Below are positions 1 to 8,692 of a stretch of 25,246 nucleotides of DNA, one piece after another. Under the pieces are notes generated by a model. It was not told where the DNA came from. It was given only the letters and a program-made list of their open reading frames with translations, and searched no databases. Position numbers and translations under genes: made by a program. Every line of letters starts with the position of its first letter. The first letter of the stretch is position 1. The stretch covers positions 1 to 25,246 of the forward strand of contig JAAAIG010000518.1 of the NCBI GenBank assembly GCA_015852425.1, written 5' to 3'. The stretch is from Gryganskiella cystojenkinii (lineage: Eukaryota > Mortierellomycota > Mortierellomycetes > Mortierellales > Mortierellaceae).

Positions 1-411
1 ACTTCAAGCCCTTGGCGACCTTGTTCTCAAGCTCGATCTGGGTGGTGAGAAGGTTGCCGGTGGTCCAGGCCTCAGTAACGGTCAAACCGTTCTTGAAGTC
101 GACGTACTTGGTCTTGAGCTCACCGTTGATGTGACCAGACTTGTTGTCCTGGTTACCGAGAACATTGAAGGTCTGTTTTGAACAAGAGGTTAAAGGACAA
201 TGGCAGGGTTAGGATCAAAAAGTAAGACGCGTTTCGTTTGAGGTGTAAGGATCCATCATCAATCAATGAGATGGTTATGGTAACGTACAACGCCGTTAGG
301 GGCAACGGTCTTGAGCTCGAGCTTGGTCTGGCCGACGGGGAAGTCCTTTCCGAGCAAGTCGTTGGTGGACTTGCCGAGGTCAGCGAAGGGGACGGGGACA
401 GAGGTGGCCAT
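1..411 (-). CDS. POR1: Mitochondrial outer-membrane porin (VDAC), 5' part; gene runs off the left edge
   Basis: Exons 411-289 and 172-1; the intron 288-173 opens with GTACGT and is phase 0. The ATG at 411-409 starts MATSVPVPFADLGK, followed by the NDLLGKDFP block typical of eukaryotic porins. Exon 2 continues with TFNVLGNQDNKSGH and LTVTEAWTTGNLLTTQIELE, matching the first beta strands of the VDAC barrel. About 98 of the usual ~280 residues are present; the rest lies outside the window. The family forms the 19-strand voltage-dependent anion channel that passes ATP, ADP and other metabolites across the outer mitochondrial membrane; the N-terminal segment here corresponds to the pore-lining helix. 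Codon use is strongly biased to C-ending codons, as expected for an abundant protein. Identity is firm; the gene symbol is given by family. Confidence 0.93.
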
Positions 412-1618
412 TTTAGATTCTAAATATTATTTGAAACGGAAAAAAAAAAAGAGTTTTTGAGTTAGAGCAGTGATGATGACAGGATGACGAAGTGCGAAAA
501 AGAGGGAAGGAAAGGATCTGGAAACCATATGAATCTCACTCCTCCATCACGATCAGCTTCCTCGTGCAAGAGAGAGAAGCGATGAGCACGAATCAAGTCC
601 TCAAGGAATCGAAAAGACACGAGTCGAGTTTCGGTTGGGTTGGGGGGTGTAGAGGAATTGATGCATTGAGAGCACCCAGAGAGCGCCCCACGTTCATTGT
701 TGGGCGTGTCCTGTTTGGTCTGTCGTCCACCTTTTCATATTTCACGTTTTTCTTCGCTTTCATGGTGTGTTCTTGTTGACAATATTTTGTGTCTGCACCT
801 CCCGAGTCTTTCCTCCCGAGTTCTTCCACAAAGAGGGTTGTGTGTTTTATTCCCTAATGAAGACGCGTTGATGCGTTCTGCCCCTGCGTCTCCATGAGAA
901 TAAAAAAGCCGTGTCGAAGAACGAAATATCACAGCCAAGAGTGTTATGTCCTGTAGAGTTTCCCCGTCATGAAGCGCGATGCTAACCCGAGGGAGGGACG
1001 GTAAAAGAGCAGAGGGAATGGGGAATACGTCTTACCTTTTGGTTGTTTGGGGTGGGGATGGGGGAACTAAAGTAGAAGAAGAAGAGGAGAGAAAAGAAAA
1101 GAAGAGAAAAAAAGGTCCCTTTTCACCCAATTCACGCGTGACGTCTTTTTTTCGGGGTGCTCACATCATTTTTTCCCTTCCTGGTCCTCATCAAACCAAA
1201 AATCGGATTTTTTGCCCCAGCACAGAGTGACACCTCAACTCTCCACCCACGGAGCCAGAACGCCTGTCGTGTCAGAAAAAGGCGAATTTCTTTTGAGCCC
1301 TATTTTTTTTTTAAAAACATTTGCAAATTTACGTTCGTGCCTTGGCGGGTTCACGCCTTGAAATCCGCGCGTGGGGTGAAGGATATGTTTTATGGCGGTT
1401 GTTTAAAGTTCCTTGGGGTTCGAAAGTTGTCATCGTCATTTTAAAAATGGTAAAATTGCGGCTGGTCTTCTTAGGCTGTGTCATGATTTCCACATTATTG
1501 TCCTTTTTTATTCTTCTTTCCACAACGACATGTACAAAAAGGGTCTTGTTGGCAAAAGAGTGGAAGGATTATCCCAAAAAAGCAAAAAAGCACAAAAAAA
1601 CACATCATGACGGACATT
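412..1618. other. Intergenic: porin promoter side and SFR1 3' flank
   Basis: No coding region is supported. Both flanking genes are on the minus strand, so this holds the porin promoter/5' UTR (next to 412) and the SFR1 3' UTR (next to 1618). There is a purine-rich tract at about 1073-1112 and several A or T runs. Open frames here are short, have no family resemblance and overlap each other on both strands. Confidence 0.6.
1507..1512 (-). promoter_or_regulatory. Candidate poly(A) signal of SFR1
   Basis: TTTATT on the plus strand reads AATAAA on the minus strand, about 107 nt beyond the SFR1 stop codon. It is a position-based inference. Confidence 0.4.
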
Positions 1619-3064
1619 CTACACCGAGAACGAATCCGTCTCTGGATCATACCCAATCGTAACAAAATCGACGCCCAGAGCACAGAGAAGCTTCTGCATT
1701 TTAGTCAATGTCTTGTGCACTCGTGGATCCTGGCCCGCTGCAGAGAAGCACCTCGATCTCAGAGCCTCTTCCACCGTAGGAAGGTCATTCTGAATATCCT
1801 CGACTTCCATACGCTCCTCTTCTGCACGCCAGCGGTCCCGGCCATGGTCCTTGTCCTCGCCAGTAAAAGCAGATGAAGTATCAGCATAGCCTCGACACTC
1901 TCCTGGTTCAGATCCGTCGCCGTAACCGCCACTGCTACCGTCACCGTTCCAACCTGAAGCAGTCGCAAAGCCGCCCATCGGTCCCTGACTTGAAGACAAG
2001 CTTGCATTATTGTAGTAGCTGTTGCTGTTGTGGCCGTTATTGCCCCAGAGATCACTGTCGTCCCTGTTTGCACCGCCAAAGATCTGTTCCTGCTCGATAT
2101 ACTTTTGCAACAGGACTTCGGCCGCGGTTTGGCTGGCTCTTTTCCATTTTTCGATCAAATCCTCCAACGGAACATCTTCAGACTCTTGGGATCGCACCAC
2201 AAGTTGTCCCTTACGAATGTTGGACTGGAGCTCGGTGATTCTTCTCTCCAGAGCCTGTCGTTCGATTAGTTGACTGGCCACAGTGGACGAAGAGGAGGAG
2301 GGATGAGGCGAAGACGATGAGGTCGTGGAACCACCGATCACTGGTGAACGAAACAAGGCTCGCTTATGGCAAGGCTTTTTTGTCGCCACTGTGGAGAATG
2401 ACTTGGAGGACGTAGACACAGGCTTTGGTCCCGTGGACCCAATGGCAGTGGTCGCAGAACCCAAAGCATTAGTCTGTCTATCCGTTGTTAGAGCGGCCTT
2501 TGGCTTTAGAGCAAGAGGACTGGCAAACATGTTGTTGGAAGAGACTCCCTGAGTAATGTTGCTGCCATATGTGACTTTGGTGGCGCCTCCGGTGGCACTG
2601 GCTTCGGCGCTGGCCTTGGATACCATTAGAGGAGATCGAAAGGGCCTCCGCAGAGACGCATTTGACCTTTCCGTGGTGATCCTGGCTCGCTTCTGCTTGA
2701 GCTTGTTCGCTCCAGAACTCATGAATCGTTTTGGTGGCGTCTCTTCGGAGACGGCTCCAGGGTGCTTGTTCATATTCATTACCACAGGAACGTCCTCTTC
2801 GTCCATTGAATTCGCTTGTTCGTCCATGTCATTAGCGTAGTTGCCATGGCCTGGAGATTCATTACGTGTGTAAGTGTCTCCTGAATGGCTTTTCGTTGCA
2901 GGAATGAGATCATTTCCGTTTGGTCTCGTCCTCGTGGACCCTAGTTTTCGAAGGAGAATGCAACGCGCAATTAGTTCAATACTCCTTCCCAGCCATTCCA
3001 TCATGAGAAAAAGAAGTTTGTTTGCCCTCGCCTTGCCTGTGTCCATGTGATTGTCGGTAGTCAT
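1619..3064 (-). CDS. SFR1: Swi5-dependent recombination DNA repair protein 1 (Sfr1/Mei5 family)
   Basis: Read from the ATG at 3064-3062 this encodes 481 residues. Sfr1 pairs with Swi5 and helps Rad51/Dmc1 filaments in homologous recombination in the nucleus. Two short basic PFRSPL / LFRSPV motifs lie near residues 141-146 and 238-242. A coiled coil spans about 266-328 and contains LEDLIEKWKRASQTAAEVLL, the family signature. The C-terminus (about 453-481, with LCALGVDFVTIGYDPETDSF) matches the conserved end of the family. The middle is Ser/Asn/Gly-rich and probably disordered; a Gly/Ser-rich insert separates the coiled coil from the C-terminal motif. The frame stays open upstream to 3259, but those residues look like translated leader. 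Residues 16-38 are oddly hydrophobic and fall inside a 96-nt in-frame segment (3036-2941) with GC-AG intron signals; removing it gives 449 residues. Confidence 0.85.
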   Translation of the reverse strand: MTTDNHMDTGKARANKLLFLMMEWLGRSIELIARCILLRKLGSTRTRPNGNDLIPATKSHSGDTYTRNESPGHGNYANDMDEQANSMDEEDVPVVMNMNKHPGAVSEETPPKRFMSSGANKLKQKRARITTERSNASLRRPFRSPLMVSKASAEASATGGATKVTYGSNITQGVSSNNMFASPLALKPKAALTTDRQTNALGSATTAIGSTGPKPVSTSSKSFSTVATKKPCHKRALFRSPVIGGSTTSSSSPHPSSSSSTVASQLIERQALERRITELQSNIRKGQLVVRSQESEDVPLEDLIEKWKRASQTAAEVLLQKYIEQEQIFGGANRDDSDLWGNNGHNSNSYYNNASLSSSQGPMGGFATASGWNGDGSSGGYGDGSEPGECRGYADTSSAFTGEDKDHGRDRWRAEEERMEVEDIQNDLPTVEEALRSRCFSAAGQDPRVHKTLTKMQKLLCALGVDFVTIGYDPETDSFSV

Positions 3065-3552
3065 TTCTCTTGGTGACAGAATCCTTCTCGGTCCAGAGGA
3101 ATGAGGTGGTGAGAATGAAAAAGAGAGAAAGAAGTGGCTCTGCAAGAACCTCTGCACCCATCCCCTCGATTGTTCGCAGTCACATTTCGCTCCGCGGAAG
3201 ATTGACTTTCTGAACATGCGTCTTCGTGCAAGAAGTCCACTTCCTCTCTTTTTGCCCATTTCTTTTCCCCGTCTCCATCACCCACCAGCCCATTCCCATC
3301 CCATCCCTGCTCCTTCCTCAGTCTCCTCACTCGCTCATTCTCTCTATACCGTCGTCAGCGTTCATACTTGCGGCCTCACTCCCACCAGTGCGTGTTCAAC
3401 ACCAGCACTCTTTCCATCGAAACAATTGCGCGTTCAAAATATATTTCTGCCAGGCTTTTTGACACCCCTCCTCCTTCTTCGTTTTCCCTTTCCTTCTTGA
3501 CCCTTTCTCAGAAAACGGCACCCTATTAGAGTACCTCTGCGTGTCTGATCCA
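3065..3552. promoter_or_regulatory. Divergent intergenic region between SFR1 and the mono-PAH gene
   Basis: 488 bp between two opposed start codons, so it must hold both promoters and both leaders. It is rich in C and T on the plus strand, like other leaders in this window. No TATA box is evident. The TTTCTCAG ending at 3510 resembles a 3' splice site, so a short upstream exon of the PAH gene cannot be excluded. Confidence 0.5.
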
Positions 3553-4177
3553 ATGCCTGCCCCAACCCCACCAGCTCCCAGCAACGGATCTTCTGACCCA
3601 TCATCTGCTGCAAGTAATTACAGACCCTTGGACGTCAGAGATGCGTTGTCGTACCTGGATCAGGTCAAGGCCCAGTTTCAGGATCATCCCGATGTTTACA
3701 ACCGATTCTTGGATATTATGAAAGACTTTAAGAGTCAAAAGTAAGTGAAAGAACGTGACAGTGATCGACTTGAGACAGATGAGATATGTGGAGCAAAATA
3801 AAAGCCTTTATTCGGCAGTGTGGGCGGTGGATTGTGGACTGGAACAGGGAGCTCAATTTTCTTGCTTTTTAAAATTCGGAGAGGTGGCGCGTTGCGCGTT
3901 ACTTCTTTTTCCTTGATCTATTGTGACTTTTTGTTCATCGCTTTCTTCTTTACAACCGCCGCAAATTAGCATTGACACACCAGGGGTCATTGAAGTGGTT
4001 TCCACACTTTTCAATGGACACCCAACTCTAATTTCCGGATTCAACACATTCTTACCTCCCGGTTATCGCATCGAGTGTCTGACTAGCCCTAACGAAGTCA
4101 ACATGATCAGAGTCACCACCCCTTCAGGACACGCAACCACCCAAACGGGTGGACCCATTGTCATCCCAGAGCCTTAG
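3553..4177 (+). CDS. Stand-alone Sin3-type PAH1-domain protein (131 aa)
   Basis: Exons 3553-3740 and 3970-4177. The intron has a GTAAGT donor and a TTAG acceptor, phase 2, and falls at FKSQ|N-IDTPGV. After a short Pro/Ser-rich N-terminus, residues about 24-95 match the first paired amphipathic helix domain of Sin3 very closely: [44 protein letters not shown] and [16 protein letters not shown]. The post-PAH1 linker (IRVTTPSG) follows, then a TAG stop. Sin3 itself has PAH1-4 and an HDAC-interaction domain in well over 1,000 residues; none of that is seen downstream, and an AATAAA lies 80 nt after the stop. PAH1 of Sin3 binds short helices of DNA-binding repressors, so this protein may compete with full-length Sin3 without bringing in a deacetylase (inference). 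The start is the first in-frame ATG; it may be a recent partial duplicate. Confidence 0.85.
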
Positions 4178-4256
4178 ACGGTGGCGAAAGAGTCGCAAAG
4201 TGACTGCTTGCTTGTTGATGGACAAGAGGTCGTCTCCGTAACTCAGGGTACCAAAA

Positions 4257-4262
4257 AATAAA
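4257..4262 (+). promoter_or_regulatory. Poly(A) signal of the mono-PAH gene
   Basis: A canonical AATAAA lies 80 nt downstream of the TAG stop. It supports a true transcript end here rather than continuation into further Sin3 exons. Confidence 0.6.
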
Positions 4263-6778
4263 CAAAATGGAACCTGGCTCCCCTTTATTTCTTTACTTGT
4301 CTTAGACACGCTGATACTCTCCCGTCTAATCTTGGATTTTTTTTTATGAATGGCACATAGCCACATAGCCACATTCCTCAACTGATCATAAAAGTACTGT
4401 AACAGCGAGCTTTATCTTTGTGTTGCAGGTCTATTTTTGCAAGGAGAAGGAGTTCTTTGGTTCTTGAAACGTGAAAACAAACGAAAGAATCTGTGCTTTC
4501 CTTTATCATATGAACAGCAAACCTTGAGTAAGCGGCGGGGACAGAGGTCCCCACTTCTCTTTTGCATCTGCAGGGAGTGCATCCGTGCATGCATAAAGGG
4601 AAAAAGAAGTATTTGTCCCCTTGGGTTCCTTCCCTTGTGTTACCAAAAGGAAAGCAGAAGCAGACAAGCAACAAAGTCATCGCGAGACTGGCCCCGTGTC
4701 CCTTCTTTTTTTATTCTTTTTTCTCCTACTTTCTGATGTTGTTTGCTTCTTTTAGACCACGGTATCGCTCGACCCGTTCCTTTAACCAATATCTCTTGTA
4801 CCTTTTCTATGCAGTCAGCAAATGCACGGGTGACAGATGAGATATTTTATTTTGGTAGCCGAGATGGTTTGGAGATTGTGTGGTGTCAATTGGCGCGCTA
4901 GTCGTGGCCACCTTCATATCTTACTGTGGGACGTGTGTCCTGTCAGAGTGGTCTGATCGATAGACATGGTGTCTATGTGTATGTGCACGCATGTATGGTG
5001 ATTTGTGGTGTGCACCATCACCTCTAGGACCCCAGTCCATTATGTTTACTCTTTCTAGGATGGACAGCTTCCTACTCAGGACCCAGTCCAGTCCCCCTCC
5101 CCGGTTCGCAAACAATCAAACATATGCGGGCGGGCTATGAACGTACCAATCAAAGCGCGAGACAACCGTAGGATAAAGGGATGTTTCCTTAATATGCCGC
5201 TCAGGAGATAAAAAAGGAATAGAAAAGGCATAGGTTGAGCATGGGTCTATTGTCAAAATAAGGCGATGGCTATCGCCTAGACGTATTTAGTGAAAAGGAA
5301 CCCTCAACCGTTCAACAGAAAGAAAAGGCAGAAACCAATTAATTGCCGAGAACAAAACAAAGTGGAAACAAAGGGGACAGGGGCAGAAAGAAAGGACAGA
5401 AGGAAAATGGGGGTTGGGGGTACGGAAAAAAAAGGTCGCAAGAATAGATCTGCCTTGTCTTTTTTTTCTTCAAGGGTGTATGCCTTTGTGGTCCAGACCT
5501 TGAGGGTTTTCTGTCCGATCAGATCATCGACTTTGTCCTCCCTGGACCAGCCGAGGATTGAAGGGGGACCCTTTTTTTTCTTTCTCTCCAAAGGAAGAGT
5601 TGCTCCTATTCGTTGTTTCACAAGGTGGCCTTGTTCCATTTATATTTCTCAATCAGGCTCATGAGTTTTTTGCACGAAAAAAAATAGAACCGTTTTGCAG
5701 CCGTTCCATCCCCGTTTCTCTCTTTCTCTTCACTCAACAAGAGCATATCGTTGTTGTTTCGAGTTGTTAGTTGAGCAACAAACTACTTTTGACATTTTGC
5801 TGACCTGATCGAGCGCTTCTTTGTTGTCGTCGGTTGGTTGGCGCTCAATTGTTTGCCTTGGGGGGGAGGTTCTGCATTCTGCAAAGTCAGTGCACACAAA
5901 CACACAAACACACTTTCTCTCTGGCCAAAGCGTTGCTTTCAAAGAAACGGGCAGACATGGTTCCACAAGAATCTTGCACGACAAATATTTCCGCCCGTTT
6001 TCCCCTGTCCTTGTTTGTCCCCCTCTTTGGGAAGAAAAAAGAACCAGAGCTTGTTCTCAGCCCCTTTTTTTCGCAATTAACTTTTTTTAACGCTCCTGGC
6101 ACATGAGACTTGGTCCGGACCATGGAGCAAAACGATGACAACTTTTTTCCCTAGATAATTGAGCAGTTGGAGGAATTGGAGGATGAATGAAAGAAAATGT
6201 ATATGAAGGATGATGGAGTAAGCGTGATCTTGCTGCATCCGATCTGGTTACTATTATCCCTTTCAATCTTTTTCGAGGACCCGTGTTTGAGGATTGAAAA
6301 AAGTAAAACGAAAGAGTTTGCTTGTTATGATTGTCTACTGCTTTTTATTGATACTACAAGCGAAATAGTCCATTGCGTTCTTCGTGCCGGATAGTATGGT
6401 TATCTGCCCATTCATTTTAGTCAGTGGATCTCTTTACTACCTGTTTGATCATTGTCGGTGGTTCTGTTTGCAGGCGTACTGAACAAAGAGTGAAAGAAAA
6501 CGCGAAAATGTTAGGTGCGGATCATTACTTGTTCCGCTACAAGGTAAAACCAAGGACATGTGTTCAAAAACTGACTGAGCAGGATGAGCTGAGAAAACAC
6601 AAAACACAGGAGGGAAAGAGGAGGAGGGTCAAAGACGGAGGATCGAGGGACTGAGAGAGGAGAATGAGAGGAGGTGGGGGGTTTGGCCAATATCTCCTAA
6701 GGTAAAAAAGGGATCGAAAAAGACCGATTGCATTTATCAAAGCATCAAAAAAAAAATCCAGGTCGGCTACACCGAGCA
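4263..6778. other. 2.5-kb stretch without a confident gene
   Basis: No recognisable gene. Open frames are short and of low complexity. Three small islands look coding-like with nearby splice-like signals: 5475-5561, 6155-6190 and 6474-6543 (all plus; see findings). A perfect 7-bp hairpin with a 4-nt loop is at 5261-5278. No tRNA, 5S or snRNA signature was found by eye. Confidence 0.5.
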
Positions 6779-6786
6779 TATATATA
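6779..6786 (+). promoter_or_regulatory. Candidate upstream TATA box of the C2H2 gene
   Basis: TATATATA is followed by about 600 nt of strongly pyrimidine-rich sequence on the plus strand, as expected for a fungal leader. A GTAAGT donor-like motif at 7380-7385 could end a non-coding first exon. No coding frame starts in this unit. Confidence 0.35.
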
Positions 6787-7808
6787 CCATGTACGGATCG
6801 AGAAAAGTTTTTAAATCAAAATCATCAGTCTCTCAGTCCCCTTCCAAGTCTTCTCCCTCCCTCTCTCTTCTCTAACCCATCGCACCATTCATCATCCCTG
6901 CCTGCCAGCCTATCTTTTTTTTGTTCTCTCTTTTTCGCCTCTATTTTTTGAACCTCCTATTGAGACCCCTCTTTGTCCCTTAACTCCTGCCCACTTAATT
7001 CACATTCCTGTTTCCCATCAGTCCCCACTCCGTTCCCTCGTTCTCGTTTTCCTTCTTTCAGTCTCTCTGTCTCCTTACCCTCGTTTCCCCCAACCAGATA
7101 TTCGCGGCCATTTTCCTCTGTCCAGTCAGGTAACATTGAGTAAAAAAAATAGAAAAGAAAGTGGCTCCACCTCCTCAAAAATTCATATCGTTCTCTCTCT
7201 GCTCTTTCGTTCTGGCTGAATTATCCCTTCCTTCTCTCCTTTTATTCTTCTTTTTCTTCCTGTTCTCTCTTGTCTTCTCTCAGTCCATCCCATCTTAGCC
7301 CCTTCACCTCTCTCACCCAAAAAAAAAGCTTCTCTCGATTTTTTCCCTTCTCCGTCCCTGCTGCAACCTTCATTCTTCTGTAAGTCTTATGTCTGCGTGT
7401 TCAAATGTCTGTGTTGGTCCCTCAATCTGGATAATGCGTGAGAGAGTTGCATCTATATATTTTCCTTCTTTTGTCTTCCTCTTCCGGGATGATCAGCCTT
7501 TCTTGGATTTTTGTTTGCCCTTTCCCCTTGGTGACCTTTTTCGAACAAAGGGAGAGGATCCACACTTTAATTGTTGCACACCATCCTCTCTTAATTCTCT
7601 CTCCTAATAATACCTGATCCAGGCTCCCTTTTCTTTAATTCGCCCCATCCTGTCGTCGTCTCTCTCACTCCTCCTAGTTTAAAAGCTTTTTTGTTGACCG
7701 TGATTCTCGGGATAATACAACTTTTGAGTCACCCGTCTTGAAAACAAAAAGAGCAAGGCCACCACCACCCTTCCTCCAAAGGAACACAGCTACACCGTTC
7801 GACAAAGA
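6787..7808 (+). other. CT-rich non-coding region upstream of the C2H2 gene
   Basis: The plus strand is dominated by C and T runs, especially 6820-7340. No supported coding exon is seen. It may be a long 5' UTR exon plus intron driven from the TATA at 6779, or simply upstream promoter DNA. Confidence 0.4.
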
Positions 7809-7817
7809 TATATAAAG
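7809..7817 (+). promoter_or_regulatory. TATA box proximal to the C2H2 gene
   Basis: TATATAAAG lies about 405 bp before the ATG and is followed at 7855-8220 by a C/T-rich leader. This is the best core promoter for the gene. Confidence 0.55.
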
Positions 7818-8221
7818 GTAAGGTCGACTGACAAATGATCCATCATCAGAGCAACTCTTCTTCCTCTTCTCTTCTCTTCTCCTTCTTTCTTCTCTCTACT
7901 TCCTCTCTCTACTTCTACCTCTCTCATCGTCATTGTTAACAAAAAAAAGTAGTTCAAGCCCAATTGCTCTACAGTCCCCCTCCCCCCTCTGTATCTCCCC
8001 TACCTCATCCAACATCATTTTCTCTCCCCTCATCCCCTCTCCTTGGTCATCTTATATTCCGACGTGACACAGTTTTTATTTTTTTTGCACGCGCTCCACT
8101 TTTCTTTCCTTTTTGTGCACATTCTCAACAACAAACTTCGCCCGATCCCGATCGTCGTTCCACACAAAAACCTTTTTTTCCTTCACGACCTCCGTATCAC
8201 TCACATCTTTCTTACACAACC

Positions 8222-8692
8222 ATGTCACATCTCACACCAGCCTCCATCCTAGCCTCAATGAACAACTGCTCGCCCACCGATATGATGAACCATCAGAACT
8301 TTGGTGATGATTCCGATTCGGATTCTTCCTTTTCTGGTTCGTCCTTCTCGAGCAACTCGCTCACGGCCGATGGTCAACCTCAGGTCCATATGCACAATGG
8401 TCAGCCGATCGCGTTCCACTATTTCTGCAATTTCCCGACCTGCGATTATCACAGTGCTCGTTCGGACCCTGTCAAGCGCCACAGGGATACGCATTACCCT
8501 GATTACAAGCCTTATATCTGCAACTATTGTCAGTCGAGTTCGGCTCGTCGAGACTCGACTCGAGAGCACTGTCTGAAGCAACACAAGGACGATTCCGAGA
8601 CCGCGTTCCGGTTTGACACCACAGTCCCTAAGCCCGAAGGTTGGATCGCTTATGAGCCCAAGCGTTCCCCTTGGCCACCAATCATGGGTTAA
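8222..8692 (+). CDS. Small two-finger C2H2 zinc-finger protein (156 aa)
   Basis: A single-exon frame from the ATG at 8222 (context ACAACC-ATG) to TAA. Residues 1-60 are Ser/Asp/Asn-rich and probably disordered. Finger 1 uses C69, C74, H87 and H91 (C-X4-C-X12-H-X3-H). The linker HYPDYKPYI leads to finger 2 with C100, C103, H116 and H121 (C-X2-C-X12-H-X4-H). The tail has a Pro/Trp-rich end (PKPEGWIAYEPKR, SPWPPIMG). Tandem fingers of this kind usually bind DNA in the nucleus, so a transcription-factor role is likely, but I recognise no named orthologue. The frame is open upstream to 7964, but that part is translated CT-rich leader. Only two fingers limits the predicted recognition site to a few base pairs. 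Confidence 0.8.
   Translation: MSHLTPASILASMNNCSPTDMMNHQNFGDDSDSDSSFSGSSFSSNSLTADGQPQVHMHNGQPIAFHYFCNFPTCDYHSARSDPVKRHRDTHYPDYKPYICNYCQSSSARRDSTREHCLKQHKDDSETAFRFDTTVPKPEGWIAYEPKRSPWPPIMG

Noticed and set aside
3065..3259. 65-residue upstream extension of Sfr1
   Set aside because: Composition looks like a translated leader, and known Sfr1 proteins have no such segment; the ATG at 3064 is preferred.
4178..4258. Readthrough of the mono-PAH stop codon
   Set aside because: The next 26 codons before TAA show no Sin3-like sequence and no known readthrough context.
5290..5664. 124-aa plus-strand open frame
   Set aside because: It is low in complexity, mixes Lys/Arg-rich and Phe/Ser-rich noise, and has no family resemblance; only the short island in another frame at 5475-5561 looks coding-like.
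7964..8221. N-terminal extension of the C2H2 protein
   Set aside because: The frame is open but encodes Pro/Ser/Phe/His-rich translated CT-rich leader; the ATG at 8222 has a better context and starts sensible sequence.
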